From contig NZ_JAFBID010000010.1 of the NCBI RefSeq assembly GCF_016811235.1, positions 1-64,000 on the forward strand: a DNA stretch of 64,000 nucleotides. The letters are read 5' to 3'. Made by a program: the position numbers and the translations under genes. Origin of the DNA: Microvirga arabica (GTDB lineage: Bacteria > Pseudomonadota > Alphaproteobacteria > Rhizobiales > Beijerinckiaceae). Shown piece by piece: positions 28,504-36,477 of this stretch (positions within the stretch are counted from its first letter, which is position 1; every line of letters starts with the position of its first letter). Under the pieces are notes generated by a model. That model saw nothing but the letters and a program-made list of their open reading frames with translations, did not search any database and was not told the DNA's origin.

Positions 28504-28581
28504 ATGATTGTTGAGGGAACCGGCATGAAGCCCTCTCAACCGTGCCTACAGCCTGTGCGAGTTCCCTTTGGCGGGGCGTGA
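28504..28581 (+). CDS. Possible short leader ORF
   Basis: A 25-codon frame (MIVEGTGMKPS... ending FGGA) has TGGAGGAA a few bases before its ATG and lies between the operators and dctQM. No homologue is recognised; it could be a chance frame or an upstream leader. Only the ribosome site supports it. Confidence 0.2.
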   Translation: MIVEGTGMKPSQPCLQPVRVPFGGA

Positions 28582-28666
28582 GATGTCGCGCCGCAATCAA
28601 AATCGGCCATCCATGAGCAGCAGAATACGCTGCCGCCAGGCGGCGTGATTGAGCATGGAGAGCAAC

Positions 28667-30535
28667 ATGGCTGCCGCAAGCGACGCCGTCGCCCCGATGT
28701 CAGGAGCCGAGGGAACTGCTGCGCCCCGCATTGGGGCTCTGCTGATCCGTCCGATCGAGGCAGTCTCGGCGCTGCTTCTCTGCGTCATCATCGTGCTGCT
28801 TCTGGCAGGCGTCGCCTCCCGCTATGTGTTCTCCTATCCGGTTGTCTGGATCGATGAAGTGGCGTCGATCTCGTTCCTGTGGCTTGCCATGCTGGGCTCT
28901 GCCATCGCCATCGATCGGAACGAGCATCTCAGGCTGACGCTCTTCACCGGGATGTTCCCAAGGAGTCTGCAGGGGTTCATCCACACTCTCGGCCTAGTTC
29001 TGACCGCGACGTTTCTACTTGTCATGCTGCAGCCGGCTGTCGAATACGTGATGGAGGAATGGTATGTCACGTCGGCGGCTCTCAACATCCCCAACAGCTT
29101 CCGCGTCTCGGCAATCGCCTTCGGCATCTTTGCCATGGTGGCCTTCATCGCGTCGCATGCGGTGAAGACCTCGACCGTGCGTGACCTCGTCGTGTCGACA
29201 GTTCTCGTGGCGGCCATCGTGGGCATGCTCTGGCTTCTCTCGCCGACGCTGCTGAGACTCGGCAACGTCAATATCCTCATCTTTCTCGTTGGGGTCGTGG
29301 CCCTGTGCCTCGTGATGGGGGTTCCGATCGCATTCTGTTTCGGCATCGGCACCCTGGCATTCCTGGCCTTCAGCACGCGCGTGCCGATCTTCGTCATGAT
29401 CGGACGCATGGATGAGGGTATGTCGAGCATCATCCTGCTGTCGGTGCCGATTTTCGTATTCCTCGGCTGCATTCTGGACGCGACGGGCATGGGCAAGGCC
29501 ATCGTCGACTTTCTCGCCTCCCTCCTGGGGCACGTGAAAGCCGGTATGTCTTATGTGCTGCTTGGGTCTCTCTTCCTGGTCTCCGGCATATCAGGCTCTA
29601 AGGTATCGGACATGGCCACCGTCGCTCCCGCCTTGTTCCCGGAGATGAAGCGACGCGGGCACAAGCCGCGGGAGATGATCGCGTTGCTGGCGACGGGTGC
29701 AGCCATGGCTGATACCGTGCCGCCCTCTATCGTTCTCATCGTGCTCGGCTCCGTGGCCGGAGTGTCCATTGCCGGATTGTTCACGAGCGGCTTCGTCGTC
29801 GCCATGGTGTTGCTCGCCGTGCTCGCGGCCCTTGCGCGAATGAAGGCCGCAGGCGAGAGCCTCGGTGACGTGCGGCGGGCTCCGTTCCGGACGATGTGGC
29901 GCACAATGCTCATTGCTGCGCCGGCGCTGGTGCTGCCGTTCCTGATTCGGAGCGCGGTCGGTGGCGGCGTCGCGACGGCGACCGAGGTTTCCACCATCGC
30001 AGTGCTGTACGCACTCGTCATCGGCATCTTTCTCTATGGCGGCATCGGCCCACGCAAATTCTATGACATGCTCGTGGAGACAGCGGCGCTCTCCGGCGCA
30101 ATCCTGCTGATCCTCGGGACGGCGCTTGCCATGGCCTGGGCCCTCACGCAGACCGGCTTCGCCCAGCAGCTTGCATCCTATATGGCTGGCCTGCCAGGCG
30201 GCTGGATCATTTTCATGGCTATGACCATCGTGGTGTTCCTGATCCTCGGCTGCGTGCTGGAGGGCCTGCCGGCCATCGTCCTCATGGCGCCGCTCATGTT
30301 CCCGATCGCCAAGAATCTGGGCATAAACGACATCCATTATTCCATGGTCGTCGTGACGGCGATGAACATCGGCCTGATGGCGCCTCCCATCGGCATCGGC
30401 TTCTACATCGCCTGCAAGATCGGAAACGTCCCGCCTGATGAGGCCATGGGAGCCATCTGGCCCTACATCCTCGCGCTGCTCGTCGGCCTTGTGCTGATTG
30501 CCGCGATCCCAGGCATTTCCACCGCCTTCCTGTGA
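28667..30535 (+). CDS. Fused TRAP transporter permease (DctQ-DctM)
   Basis: A 622-residue fusion of small and large TRAP permease subunits. Residues about 20-180 are DctQ (GVASRYVFSYPVVWIDEVA, DRNEHLRLTLF). The rest is DctM: LVMGVPIAFCFGIGTLAFLA, LSVPIFVFLGCILDATGMG, SGISGSKVSDMATVAPALFP, TGAAMADTVPPSIVLIV, TATEVSTIAVLYALV and MAPPIGIGFYIACKIGN. ATG 28667 is favoured because GGAG lies 6 bases upstream; an upstream ATG at 28655 and a TTG at 28649 are in frame. The binding protein gene follows. It is controlled from the region holding the two palindromes. Confidence 0.92.
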   Translation: MAAASDAVAPMSGAEGTAAPRIGALLIRPIEAVSALLLCVIIVLLLAGVASRYVFSYPVVWIDEVASISFLWLAMLGSAIAIDRNEHLRLTLFTGMFPRSLQGFIHTLGLVLTATFLLVMLQPAVEYVMEEWYVTSAALNIPNSFRVSAIAFGIFAMVAFIASHAVKTSTVRDLVVSTVLVAAIVGMLWLLSPTLLRLGNVNILIFLVGVVALCLVMGVPIAFCFGIGTLAFLAFSTRVPIFVMIGRMDEGMSSIILLSVPIFVFLGCILDATGMGKAIVDFLASLLGHVKAGMSYVLLGSLFLVSGISGSKVSDMATVAPALFPEMKRRGHKPREMIALLATGAAMADTVPPSIVLIVLGSVAGVSIAGLFTSGFVVAMVLLAVLAALARMKAAGESLGDVRRAPFRTMWRTMLIAAPALVLPFLIRSAVGGGVATATEVSTIAVLYALVIGIFLYGGIGPRKFYDMLVETAALSGAILLILGTALAMAWALTQTGFAQQLASYMAGLPGGWIIFMAMTIVVFLILGCVLEGLPAIVLMAPLMFPIAKNLGINDIHYSMVVVTAMNIGLMAPPIGIGFYIACKIGNVPPDEAMGAIWPYILALLVGLVLIAAIPGISTAFL

Positions 30536-30589
30536 CACGGGAGCCCGTTACAAGCCGCCTAACACAACACAAGTATGAGGGAGAGAAAC

Positions 30590-31600
30590 ATGATCATTTC
30601 ACGCCGCACCCTGCTGCAGGGCACTGCCTCAGCCGCAATGGTCAGCAGCTTTGGAGTTCGCGCCCAGTCAGCCGAGTTCACCTATAAATACGCCAACAAT
30701 CTGCCGGTCACGCACCCGATGAACCTGCGTGCGAAAGAGGCGGCCGACAGGATCAAGCAGGAGACCGGTGGACGCGTCGAGATCCAGATCTTCCCCAATA
30801 ATCAGCTTGGATCTGACACCGACATGCTCAGTCAGGTCCGGTCGGGCGGCGTCGAATTCTTCACCCTGTCGCCGCTGATCCTCTCCACTCTTGTGCCGAA
30901 TGCTTCGATCAGCGGCATAGGCTTCGCCTTCCCGAACTACGACAGCGTCTGGAAGGCTATGGATGGCGAGCTCGGCGCCTATGTGCGCGGCCAGATCTCC
31001 AAGGCTAACCTCGTCGTGATGGACAAGATCTGGGATAACGGATTCCGCCAGACCACGAGTTCCAACAAGCCGATCCAAACGCCCGATGATCTGAGGGGCT
31101 TCAAGATTCGCGTGCCGGTGAGCCCGCTCTGGACATCCATGTTCACCGCCTTCGGCTCGGCGCCCGCCAGCATCAACTTCGCTGAAGTCTACACGGCACT
31201 GCAGACCAAGGTGGTCGACGGGCAGGAAAATCCGCTCGCAATCATTTCGACCGCGAAGCTGTATGAAGTGCAGAAGTTCGTCTCCATGACCAACCACATG
31301 TGGGACGGGTTCTGGTTCCTGGCCAACCGCCGCGCCTGGGAGCGACTGCCGGAGGACCTGCGTCCCATCGTTGCCAAGCACCTCAACGAGGCGGCAGTCG
31401 CCGAGCGCGCGGATGTGGCAAAGCTCAATGCGGGCCTAAAGGACGATCTCGTCTCCAAGGGCATGCAGTTCAACGACCCGGATCCGGCGCTCTTCCGCGA
31501 GGCGCTGCGCAAAGCCGGCTTCTATGCGGAATGGAAGAAGAAGTATGGCGACGAGGCCTGGGCCATCCTCGAGAAATCCGTGGGCGGCAGCCTGACCTGA
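30590..31600 (+). CDS. TRAP transporter substrate-binding protein (DctP family)
   Basis: A 336-residue periplasmic receptor with a Tat-like signal (MIISRRTLLQGTASAAMVSS) cleaved near VRAQSAEF. Family features are NLPVTHPMNLRAKEAADRI, GFKIRVPVSPLWTSMF (the carboxylate-binding Arg region) and NFAEVYTALQTKVVDGQENP. ATG 30590 follows GAGGGAGA; a second ATG lies five codons earlier. It pairs with the fused permease upstream to form a complete importer. Confidence 0.93.
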   Translation: MIISRRTLLQGTASAAMVSSFGVRAQSAEFTYKYANNLPVTHPMNLRAKEAADRIKQETGGRVEIQIFPNNQLGSDTDMLSQVRSGGVEFFTLSPLILSTLVPNASISGIGFAFPNYDSVWKAMDGELGAYVRGQISKANLVVMDKIWDNGFRQTTSSNKPIQTPDDLRGFKIRVPVSPLWTSMFTAFGSAPASINFAEVYTALQTKVVDGQENPLAIISTAKLYEVQKFVSMTNHMWDGFWFLANRRAWERLPEDLRPIVAKHLNEAAVAERADVAKLNAGLKDDLVSKGMQFNDPDPALFREALRKAGFYAEWKKKYGDEAWAILEKSVGGSLT

Positions 31601-31691
31601 CCGGCGAACCGACCTCACCCTCGCGATCGGCGACACTCGCCGGTCGCATTCTGCTTTCTGTCGAATGCGTGCGAGCGCGCTGGAGAGCCTC

Positions 31692-32495
31692 ATGGTCGAC
31701 CGCCTCAAGAGCAAGACGGCCATCGTTTTCGGAGCCGGATCCTCCGGTGACGGCTGGGGCAACGGAAAGGCCGCAGCCGTTGCCTATGCTCGCGAGGGTG
31801 CTCGCATCGTCTGCGTTGATCTGGTCCCGGAGGCGGCGGAGGAGACGGCATCGATCATCGGCAGGGAAGGCGGTGAAGCCGTTGCAGTTGCTGCCGATGT
31901 GACTGATACGCATTCGGTCGAGGCCGCGGTCGCTCATGCCGTCACGGCCTTTGGGCACATTGATATCCTGCACAACAATGTGGGGGTGACCCACATGGGC
32001 GGCCCCGTCGAGTTGACGGAGGAGAAGTTCGAGGCCGCGCTGAAGCTCAATATCGGCCCTGTGTACCGCACGGCAAAGGCCGTGATCCCGCACATGCTAA
32101 GGCAGGGCGGAGGCGCCATCGTCAACATCTCTTCCCTCGCGGCGATCCGCTGGACCGGCTATCCCTATTTTGCCTACTACGCCACCAAGGCCGCGGTGAA
32201 CCAGGCAACGGTCGCGCTCGCAATGCAATATGCCCGTCAAGGGATCCGGGCCAATTGCATCATGCCGGGCCTCATCGATACGCCTCTGATTTATCGCCAG
32301 ATTTCCGGTCAGTACGCCTCGGTCGAAGAGATGGTGGCGGCGCGCAATGCGGCCGTGCCGATGGGGCGGATGGGAACCGCCTGGGACGTGGCCAATGCGG
32401 CGGTCTTTCTCGCGTCCGACGAGGCGCAGTTCATTACGGGCGTCTGCCTCGCTGTTGATGGCGGGCAGAGCTGTTCCGTATCCGAGTTTCATTGA
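31692..32495 (+). CDS. SDR family oxidoreductase with atypical cofactor loop
   Basis: A 267-residue SDR. YYATK gives the YxxxK pair, NISSLAA the catalytic Ser, HNNVGV the NNxG motif, and VDGGQSC closes the fold. The cofactor loop reads GAGSSGDGWGNGKA instead of TGxxxGxG, as in some SDRs of dehydrogenases for bulky hydroxy-acids. The Asp in CVDLVPEA suggests NAD preference. ATG 31692 has GGAGAG upstream. It is part of the plus-strand TRAP operon and may oxidise the imported compound or an intermediate. Confidence 0.85.
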   Translation: MVDRLKSKTAIVFGAGSSGDGWGNGKAAAVAYAREGARIVCVDLVPEAAEETASIIGREGGEAVAVAADVTDTHSVEAAVAHAVTAFGHIDILHNNVGVTHMGGPVELTEEKFEAALKLNIGPVYRTAKAVIPHMLRQGGGAIVNISSLAAIRWTGYPYFAYYATKAAVNQATVALAMQYARQGIRANCIMPGLIDTPLIYRQISGQYASVEEMVAARNAAVPMGRMGTAWDVANAAVFLASDEAQFITGVCLAVDGGQSCSVSEFH

Positions 32496-32507
32496 AGATC
32501 GATTGCA

Positions 32508-33389
32508 ATGGCATACGCGACCACGAGCGACGGGATCCGGCTCTTCTACGAATCCACGGGTACGGGCACGCCCATTGTCTTCGTGCACGAGTTCGGCGGG
32601 AACCACTGGAGTTGGGAGCCGCAGGTCGGCTACTTCTCCCGCAGGCACCAATGCATCACCTTCTCAGCCCGGGGCTATCCGCCATCGGACATACCCGAGG
32701 ATGTGGAGAAATACTCCCAAGCCCGCGCAGCCGATGACATCATCGACGTCATGAACACGGCCGGGAGCGACAAAGCTCATCTCGTTGGCCTCTCGATGGG
32801 AGCGTTCGCGTGCCTGCATGCAGCGCTGCGCTATCCCGATCGCATCCGATCCGCTGTTGTCGCCGGAGCCGGCTACGGTTCGGAGAAGGAGCATCAGGAT
32901 TTCTTCCGCCGCAATTCCGAGCAGGTGGCACTGGGTTTCGAGGAACGCGGCGCACGGGCGTTTGCCTCCGTCTATGGAGAGAGCGCCTCGCGGGTGCAGT
33001 TCCAGGAGAAGGATCCCCGCGGCTGGCAGCTGTTCGTAGAGCGGATGGCGCAGCATTCCGACAAGGGTGCCGCCAATACCATGCGCGGCGTTCAGATGCG
33101 GCGACCCTCGCTCTACGACCTGGAGGCCGAACTGGCGGCCCTTGAGGTTCCGTTGCTCTTGGTGGTCGGCGACGAGGACGATCACTCCATTCAACCGGGC
33201 ATCTTCCTGAAGCGGACGGTTCCGCGCTGCGGCCTTGCCATGCTTCCGAAGTCCGGTCACACACTGAACCTGGAAGAGCCGGCGCTGTTCAACCAGCTCC
33301 TGACAGAGTTCATCACCCGTGTAGAGGCTGGGCGTTGGGGAGCGCGAGATTCCCGTGCCGACCCGAAGCAGATCATGCGGGCGGATTAG
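32508..33389 (+). CDS. Alpha/beta-hydrolase fold enzyme
   Basis: A 293-residue hydrolase. The nucleophile elbow is GLSMGAFA, the acid is in GDEDDHSI and the base in KSGHTLNLEEP, all in normal order. The oxyanion region is HEFGGNHWSWEPQ, where HG is more usual. It starts 12 bases after the SDR and is 21 bases before the PPC gene, so the three are one operon. An ester, lactone or carbon-carbon bond (enol-lactone or dienelactone-like) substrate is possible; nothing in the sequence decides. Confidence 0.88.
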   Translation: MAYATTSDGIRLFYESTGTGTPIVFVHEFGGNHWSWEPQVGYFSRRHQCITFSARGYPPSDIPEDVEKYSQARAADDIIDVMNTAGSDKAHLVGLSMGAFACLHAALRYPDRIRSAVVAGAGYGSEKEHQDFFRRNSEQVALGFEERGARAFASVYGESASRVQFQEKDPRGWQLFVERMAQHSDKGAANTMRGVQMRRPSLYDLEAELAALEVPLLLVVGDEDDHSIQPGIFLKRTVPRCGLAMLPKSGHTLNLEEPALFNQLLTEFITRVEAGRWGARDSRADPKQIMRAD

Positions 33390-33410
33390 GCGGCGGGAGG
33401 AGGGCCGACC

Positions 33411-34268
33411 ATGAGACGCATCGATCATCCTGGTCCGGTCGCTGTGGAGCGGTATGTCGCCGTGTCTGGCGCAGCCGTGCCGATCCGCTTCGTGCTGGAG
33501 CCCGGTCTGGCAGTTGACGAAGCCGTCGCTGCGGGCATGCGGGAGGCCGGCTGCATCGGCGGCTTCGTGGAATTCCGGGGCGGCCGCTGCGAACCTTTCC
33601 GGTATGTGATGCCTGCCGCATCTTCCGATCCCCGCTACGTAGCCTGGTATAGCGAGACCTTCGAGCCCGACGGGCTGGTGGACGTGACACGCGCCTGCGC
33701 CATCGTTGGTGTGCGGGAGGGAAAAGCCTTTCTCCATTGCCACGGCATCTGGGACACGATTAAGGGACAGCGGATGGGCCACATGCTCGCTCCCTTGTCC
33801 AGGGTCGCGGAGCCTATCGATGTGACGGGCATTGGCTTCAGGGATGCGACCTTCGAGGCTATGCCCGATCCGGAGACGAACTTCACCCTTTTCGAACCGG
33901 TTCGACATGCCGGAGCGGGCTCCCCGAAGGCAGGTGCTCCCGTGCTGCTCGCTAAGGTTCGTCCCAATCAGGATATCAGCTTCGCCATTGAGGAAATCTG
34001 CTCACAGCACGGGATAGCAAGCGCCCATATCTATGGCATCGGAAGTCTGAATGGCGTGCGCTTCGTTGATGGGGCGAGGGTGGATTCACATGCCACGGAA
34101 GTTCTGATCCGTACCGGCCACTTTGCGAGTTTGGATGGGCAGACAAGTGCCAGGCTTACACTGGACGTCGTCGACATGGATGGGGTGATTTCCTCCGGAG
34201 AGATTGTCCGTGGCGACAATCCTGTATGCGTTACTTTCGAGCTTGTCGTCGAGGCACTTGGGAACTGA
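33411..34268 (+). CDS. Tandem PPC/DUF296-domain protein
   Basis: A 285-residue protein holding two PPC (DUF296) modules. The first (about 20-130) has MREAGCIGGFVEF and the metal-site-like LHCHGIWDTIKGQRMGHMLA. The second (about 175-283) has EEICSQHGIASAHIYGIGSL, VLIRTGHFASLDGQTSARLT and SSGEIVRGDNPVCVTFELVV. PPC domains trimerise; bacterial single-domain members have no settled function, and in plants they sit beside AT-hooks. No AT-hook is seen here. It closes the catabolic operon, so a role in handling a pathway intermediate is possible. The second module lacks the HxH seen in the first. Confidence 0.75.
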   Translation: MRRIDHPGPVAVERYVAVSGAAVPIRFVLEPGLAVDEAVAAGMREAGCIGGFVEFRGGRCEPFRYVMPAASSDPRYVAWYSETFEPDGLVDVTRACAIVGVREGKAFLHCHGIWDTIKGQRMGHMLAPLSRVAEPIDVTGIGFRDATFEAMPDPETNFTLFEPVRHAGAGSPKAGAPVLLAKVRPNQDISFAIEEICSQHGIASAHIYGIGSLNGVRFVDGARVDSHATEVLIRTGHFASLDGQTSARLTLDVVDMDGVISSGEIVRGDNPVCVTFELVVEALGN

Positions 34269-34276
34269 AGCTGCCG

Positions 34277-34422
34277 TGCCGGGATCATAGCGATGACGAG
34301 AAATCAGACGAAGGATGCGCCCAGATAGGGCCATATGGCGCTCATGGCTTTATCCGGCAGACGGTGCTGATCTCTGAGGCCATTTTGAAGCCGATGCCGA
34401 TCGGCGGCGTCAAGCCGTTACT
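34277..34422 (-). pseudogene. TRAP dctM C-terminal relic (frameshift and stop)
   Basis: Minus-strand reading gives GLTPPIGIGFKMASEISTV. After a one-frame change it continues PDKAMSAIWPYLGASFV, a stop, then FLVIAMIPA. This is the same order as the end of the intact dctQM gene (APPIGIGFYIACKIGNVPPD, EAMGAIWPYILALLVGLVLI, AAIPG). One frameshift and one stop are present and the rest of the gene is gone. It faces the PPC gene end and marks the right edge of the island. Confidence 0.8.
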
Positions 34423-34559
34423 CATCGCTGCACTCTCCGCCACAATCGAGCGCGACAGGCGGAGGTGGGTCGCGATGTCGGTCCGGCTTACTATCAGCAC
34501 TGTGTGACTACAAACGAACGGATGGTCGCTAACAAGGGGATCGCAACCCCATGATCGGT

Positions 34560-35246
34560 TCACATGTCGAGGCGTTCCAGGGCTGGCCTGTTGCGAAGAA
34601 CGATGAAGCGTCGATGAGCAGGTAACTCGATGACGCCTTGGCGCTCGAGTTGTGTCAGCGAGCGCGAAACGGTCTCGATCGTCAGACCGAGGTGATCGGC
34701 AATGTCAGTTCGAGACATCGGGAGGTCGATCTGATCGTTGTTTGCGGTGCGCCCGGACAGATCGAGAAGAAAGGTAGCAATTTTCTCGACAGCATTCTTG
34801 CGCCCGAGCAGAAGCATATGGTTCTGAGCCCGCACGAGAGACAGCAGCACTGCCGACATCATCTGGGTGGGGACGTCGCCATCGTCCTGGTCGAGTGCGC
34901 CGAGATTGGACCGGCGGTAGGAGACGATGGTTGCATCCCCGACAGCTTCGGCACTAAACCGGTGTTCCTCACCGGGCTCCATGCCGAAGATGTCACCCGG
35001 GAGATGGAACGCGTCAATCTGCCGGCGCCCGTCGCTCAGAAGCTTGAACGTCCGGACCGCGCCGGATTGTACCTTATAGTAGAAGGCTGCCCGATCGCCC
35101 TCGACGAAAACTTCTTCATCCTTGACCAGACGGCGGACCGATCCGAGTGCAGAAGCCTCATGCGCCTTGCGCGTCGGCGCAGGGCCGCGCAGGAGCGCGA
35201 TGCTAGGGGCTGCATGGGAATTCAGAGGGGCGTCTGCGGTTTGCAT
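34560..35246 (-). CDS. fixK: FixK-type Crp/Fnr transcriptional regulator
   Basis: A 228-residue Crp/Fnr protein: a cyclic-nucleotide-like beta-roll at about 40-130 (VEGDRAAFYYKVQSGAVRTF, HLPGDIFGMEPG) and a helix-turn-helix with MSRTDIADHLGLTIETVSRS, the FixK/Fnr recognition helix including the E..SR residues for TTGAT sites. It lacks the N-terminal cysteine cluster of Fnr and contains no cysteine at all. It lies downstream of a receiver and FixLJ, the layout known from Bradyrhizobium, and matching boxes precede ccoN, fixG, hemN and the receiver. It should be the FixJ-activated master regulator. Confidence 0.92.
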   Translation of the reverse strand: MQTADAPLNSHAAPSIALLRGPAPTRKAHEASALGSVRRLVKDEEVFVEGDRAAFYYKVQSGAVRTFKLLSDGRRQIDAFHLPGDIFGMEPGEEHRFSAEAVGDATIVSYRRSNLGALDQDDGDVPTQMMSAVLLSLVRAQNHMLLLGRKNAVEKIATFLLDLSGRTANNDQIDLPMSRTDIADHLGLTIETVSRSLTQLERQGVIELPAHRRFIVLRNRPALERLDM

Positions 35247-35348
35247 AGAACTCTCGCCGTGTTTGGTGTCTGACGTGAGTTCATGGGTACTCTGCCAAGG
35301 CTGGCCGTGAAATTCAGATGCTCTCCCTAAGGGATATACCGGAGGTCA

Positions 35349-35726
35349 TCATGCGAGGACGGCGAGGGCCCCATGAATGCTGTCAATCAGGGCTCCATCT
35401 TCGAGAGGCTTCTCCAGCACTTCGCGGAACCCGGATCTGGCCGCGCGCCTGCGCAGGTCCTTGGTGGCTCTTGCGGTGATCAGGATGGCGGGCAGTCTGA
35501 CGGAGCGGTGCCGCAGGCGGTCGATCAGTTCGACGCCGTCCATGGCCGGCATGTAATAGTCAATCACAAGACAGCCGCTCACGGGCAGATCACCGTCCGC
35601 AAGGAGTGCGTCGCCGCTCTCATAAAGACGCACGTTGAGGCCCTCCATCTCAAGGGCAAACTTCAGTGATCGTCGGACGGCGTCGTCATCGTCCACCACG
35701 ATGACGAGCCCTGGTGTCTTGGACAT
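35349..35726 (-). CDS. Single-domain response regulator receiver protein
   Basis: A 125-residue stand-alone CheY-like receiver. The acidic pocket is VVDDDDAV, the phospho-acceptor Asp is about 56 in LVIDYYMPAMDG, and the conserved Thr and Lys appear as LITARAT and EKPLED. There is no output domain. It lies between fixJ and fixK, matching the position of a single-domain receiver between fixJ and fixK2 in Bradyrhizobium. A FixK-like box precedes it. It may compete for phosphate from FixL or tune the cascade. Confidence 0.88.
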   Translation of the reverse strand: MSKTPGLVIVVDDDDAVRRSLKFALEMEGLNVRLYESGDALLADGDLPVSGCLVIDYYMPAMDGVELIDRLRHRSVRLPAILITARATKDLRRRAARSGFREVLEKPLEDGALIDSIHGALAVLA

Positions 35727-35793
35727 GATGAGGTCCTGCTAGGTCCCTGGCTCTAGGTTGGCTCAGGCCTACTCCATCGTTGGGACTATGAGC

Positions 35794-35807
35794 TTGATAT
35801 GCCTCAA
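35794..35807 (-). promoter_or_regulatory. Putative FixK/FNR box upstream of the receiver gene
   Basis: TTGAT-ATGC-CTCAA matches the TTGAT-N4-ATCAA consensus at 9 of 10 positions. If its centre is 41.5 bases upstream of transcription start, the leader would be about 33 bases, reasonable for a class II site. This predicts FixK feedback on the receiver. Confidence 0.55.
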
Positions 35808-35850
35808 TTCGAGAGGGCGGCTCTATTCAGGAATTCTCCTTAAGGACATG

Positions 35851-36477
35851 CTAAACGGCCCCGCCCGCGCGCACACCGGCGAGAAGGGCCATGCGCACAA
35901 GATCCGAGAGGCTCGCGGCTTTCATCTTGCTCATGACATTGGCTCGGTAGATCTCCACAGTCCGCGGGCTGATGCCGAGGTCGTAAGCAATGACTTTGTT
36001 GGCCTTTCCGGCAACAAGGCCCTCCAGAACCTGGCTTTCACGTTCGGAGAGGGACTGGACCCTTGCCCTCACTTCGATGGTTTGGGCGTCCTCCTGGACA
36101 TGCTTTTCCTGCCGCTTGAGCGCAGCCCGCACCGCCGCAAGGAAAAGATCGTCATCAAAAGGCTTCTCGATAAAGTCGATTGCGCCTTCCTTCATGGCCT
36201 CAACGGCCAACGGAACATCGGCATGGCCCGTCATGACGATGACCGGAGGCGTGAAGCCGCGTGCCTTCAGGCGGCGGATGAACTCAATGCCATCGATTCC
36301 CGGCATACGCACATCCGTGATGACGCATCCAACGGATGAATCCTGCACGTTGTCGAGAAATGCAGAGGCTGACTCATGGAGACGAACCGGTAGGCCGTCT
36401 GATGCGAGCAGGAAGGAGAGAGACTGGCGTACCGCCTGATCGTCGTCCACCACATGCACAACAGCTTCACTCGGCAT
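35851..36477 (-). CDS. fixJ: Two-component response regulator FixJ
   Basis: A 208-residue regulator: receiver domain with phospho-acceptor Asp about 55 ([12 protein letters not shown]), the conserved Thr in MTGHAD and Lys in EKPFDDD, then a LuxR/NarL helix-turn-helix ([36 protein letters not shown]). The start overlaps the end of fixL by 11 bases. FixJ phosphorylated by FixL activates fixK at low oxygen. Length and motifs match well-studied FixJ proteins. Confidence 0.95.
   Translation of the reverse strand: MPSEAVVHVVDDDQAVRQSLSFLLASDGLPVRLHESASAFLDNVQDSSVGCVITDVRMPGIDGIEFIRRLKARGFTPPVIVMTGHADVPLAVEAMKEGAIDFIEKPFDDDLFLAAVRAALKRQEKHVQEDAQTIEVRARVQSLSERESQVLEGLVAGKANKVIAYDLGISPRTVEIYRANVMSKMKAASLSDLVRMALLAGVRAGGAV

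Noticed and set aside
35323-35335. Small palindrome TCCCTAAGGGA upstream of fixK as a FixJ site
   Set aside because: Too short and unlike a FixJ target that I could verify; kept out of the features.
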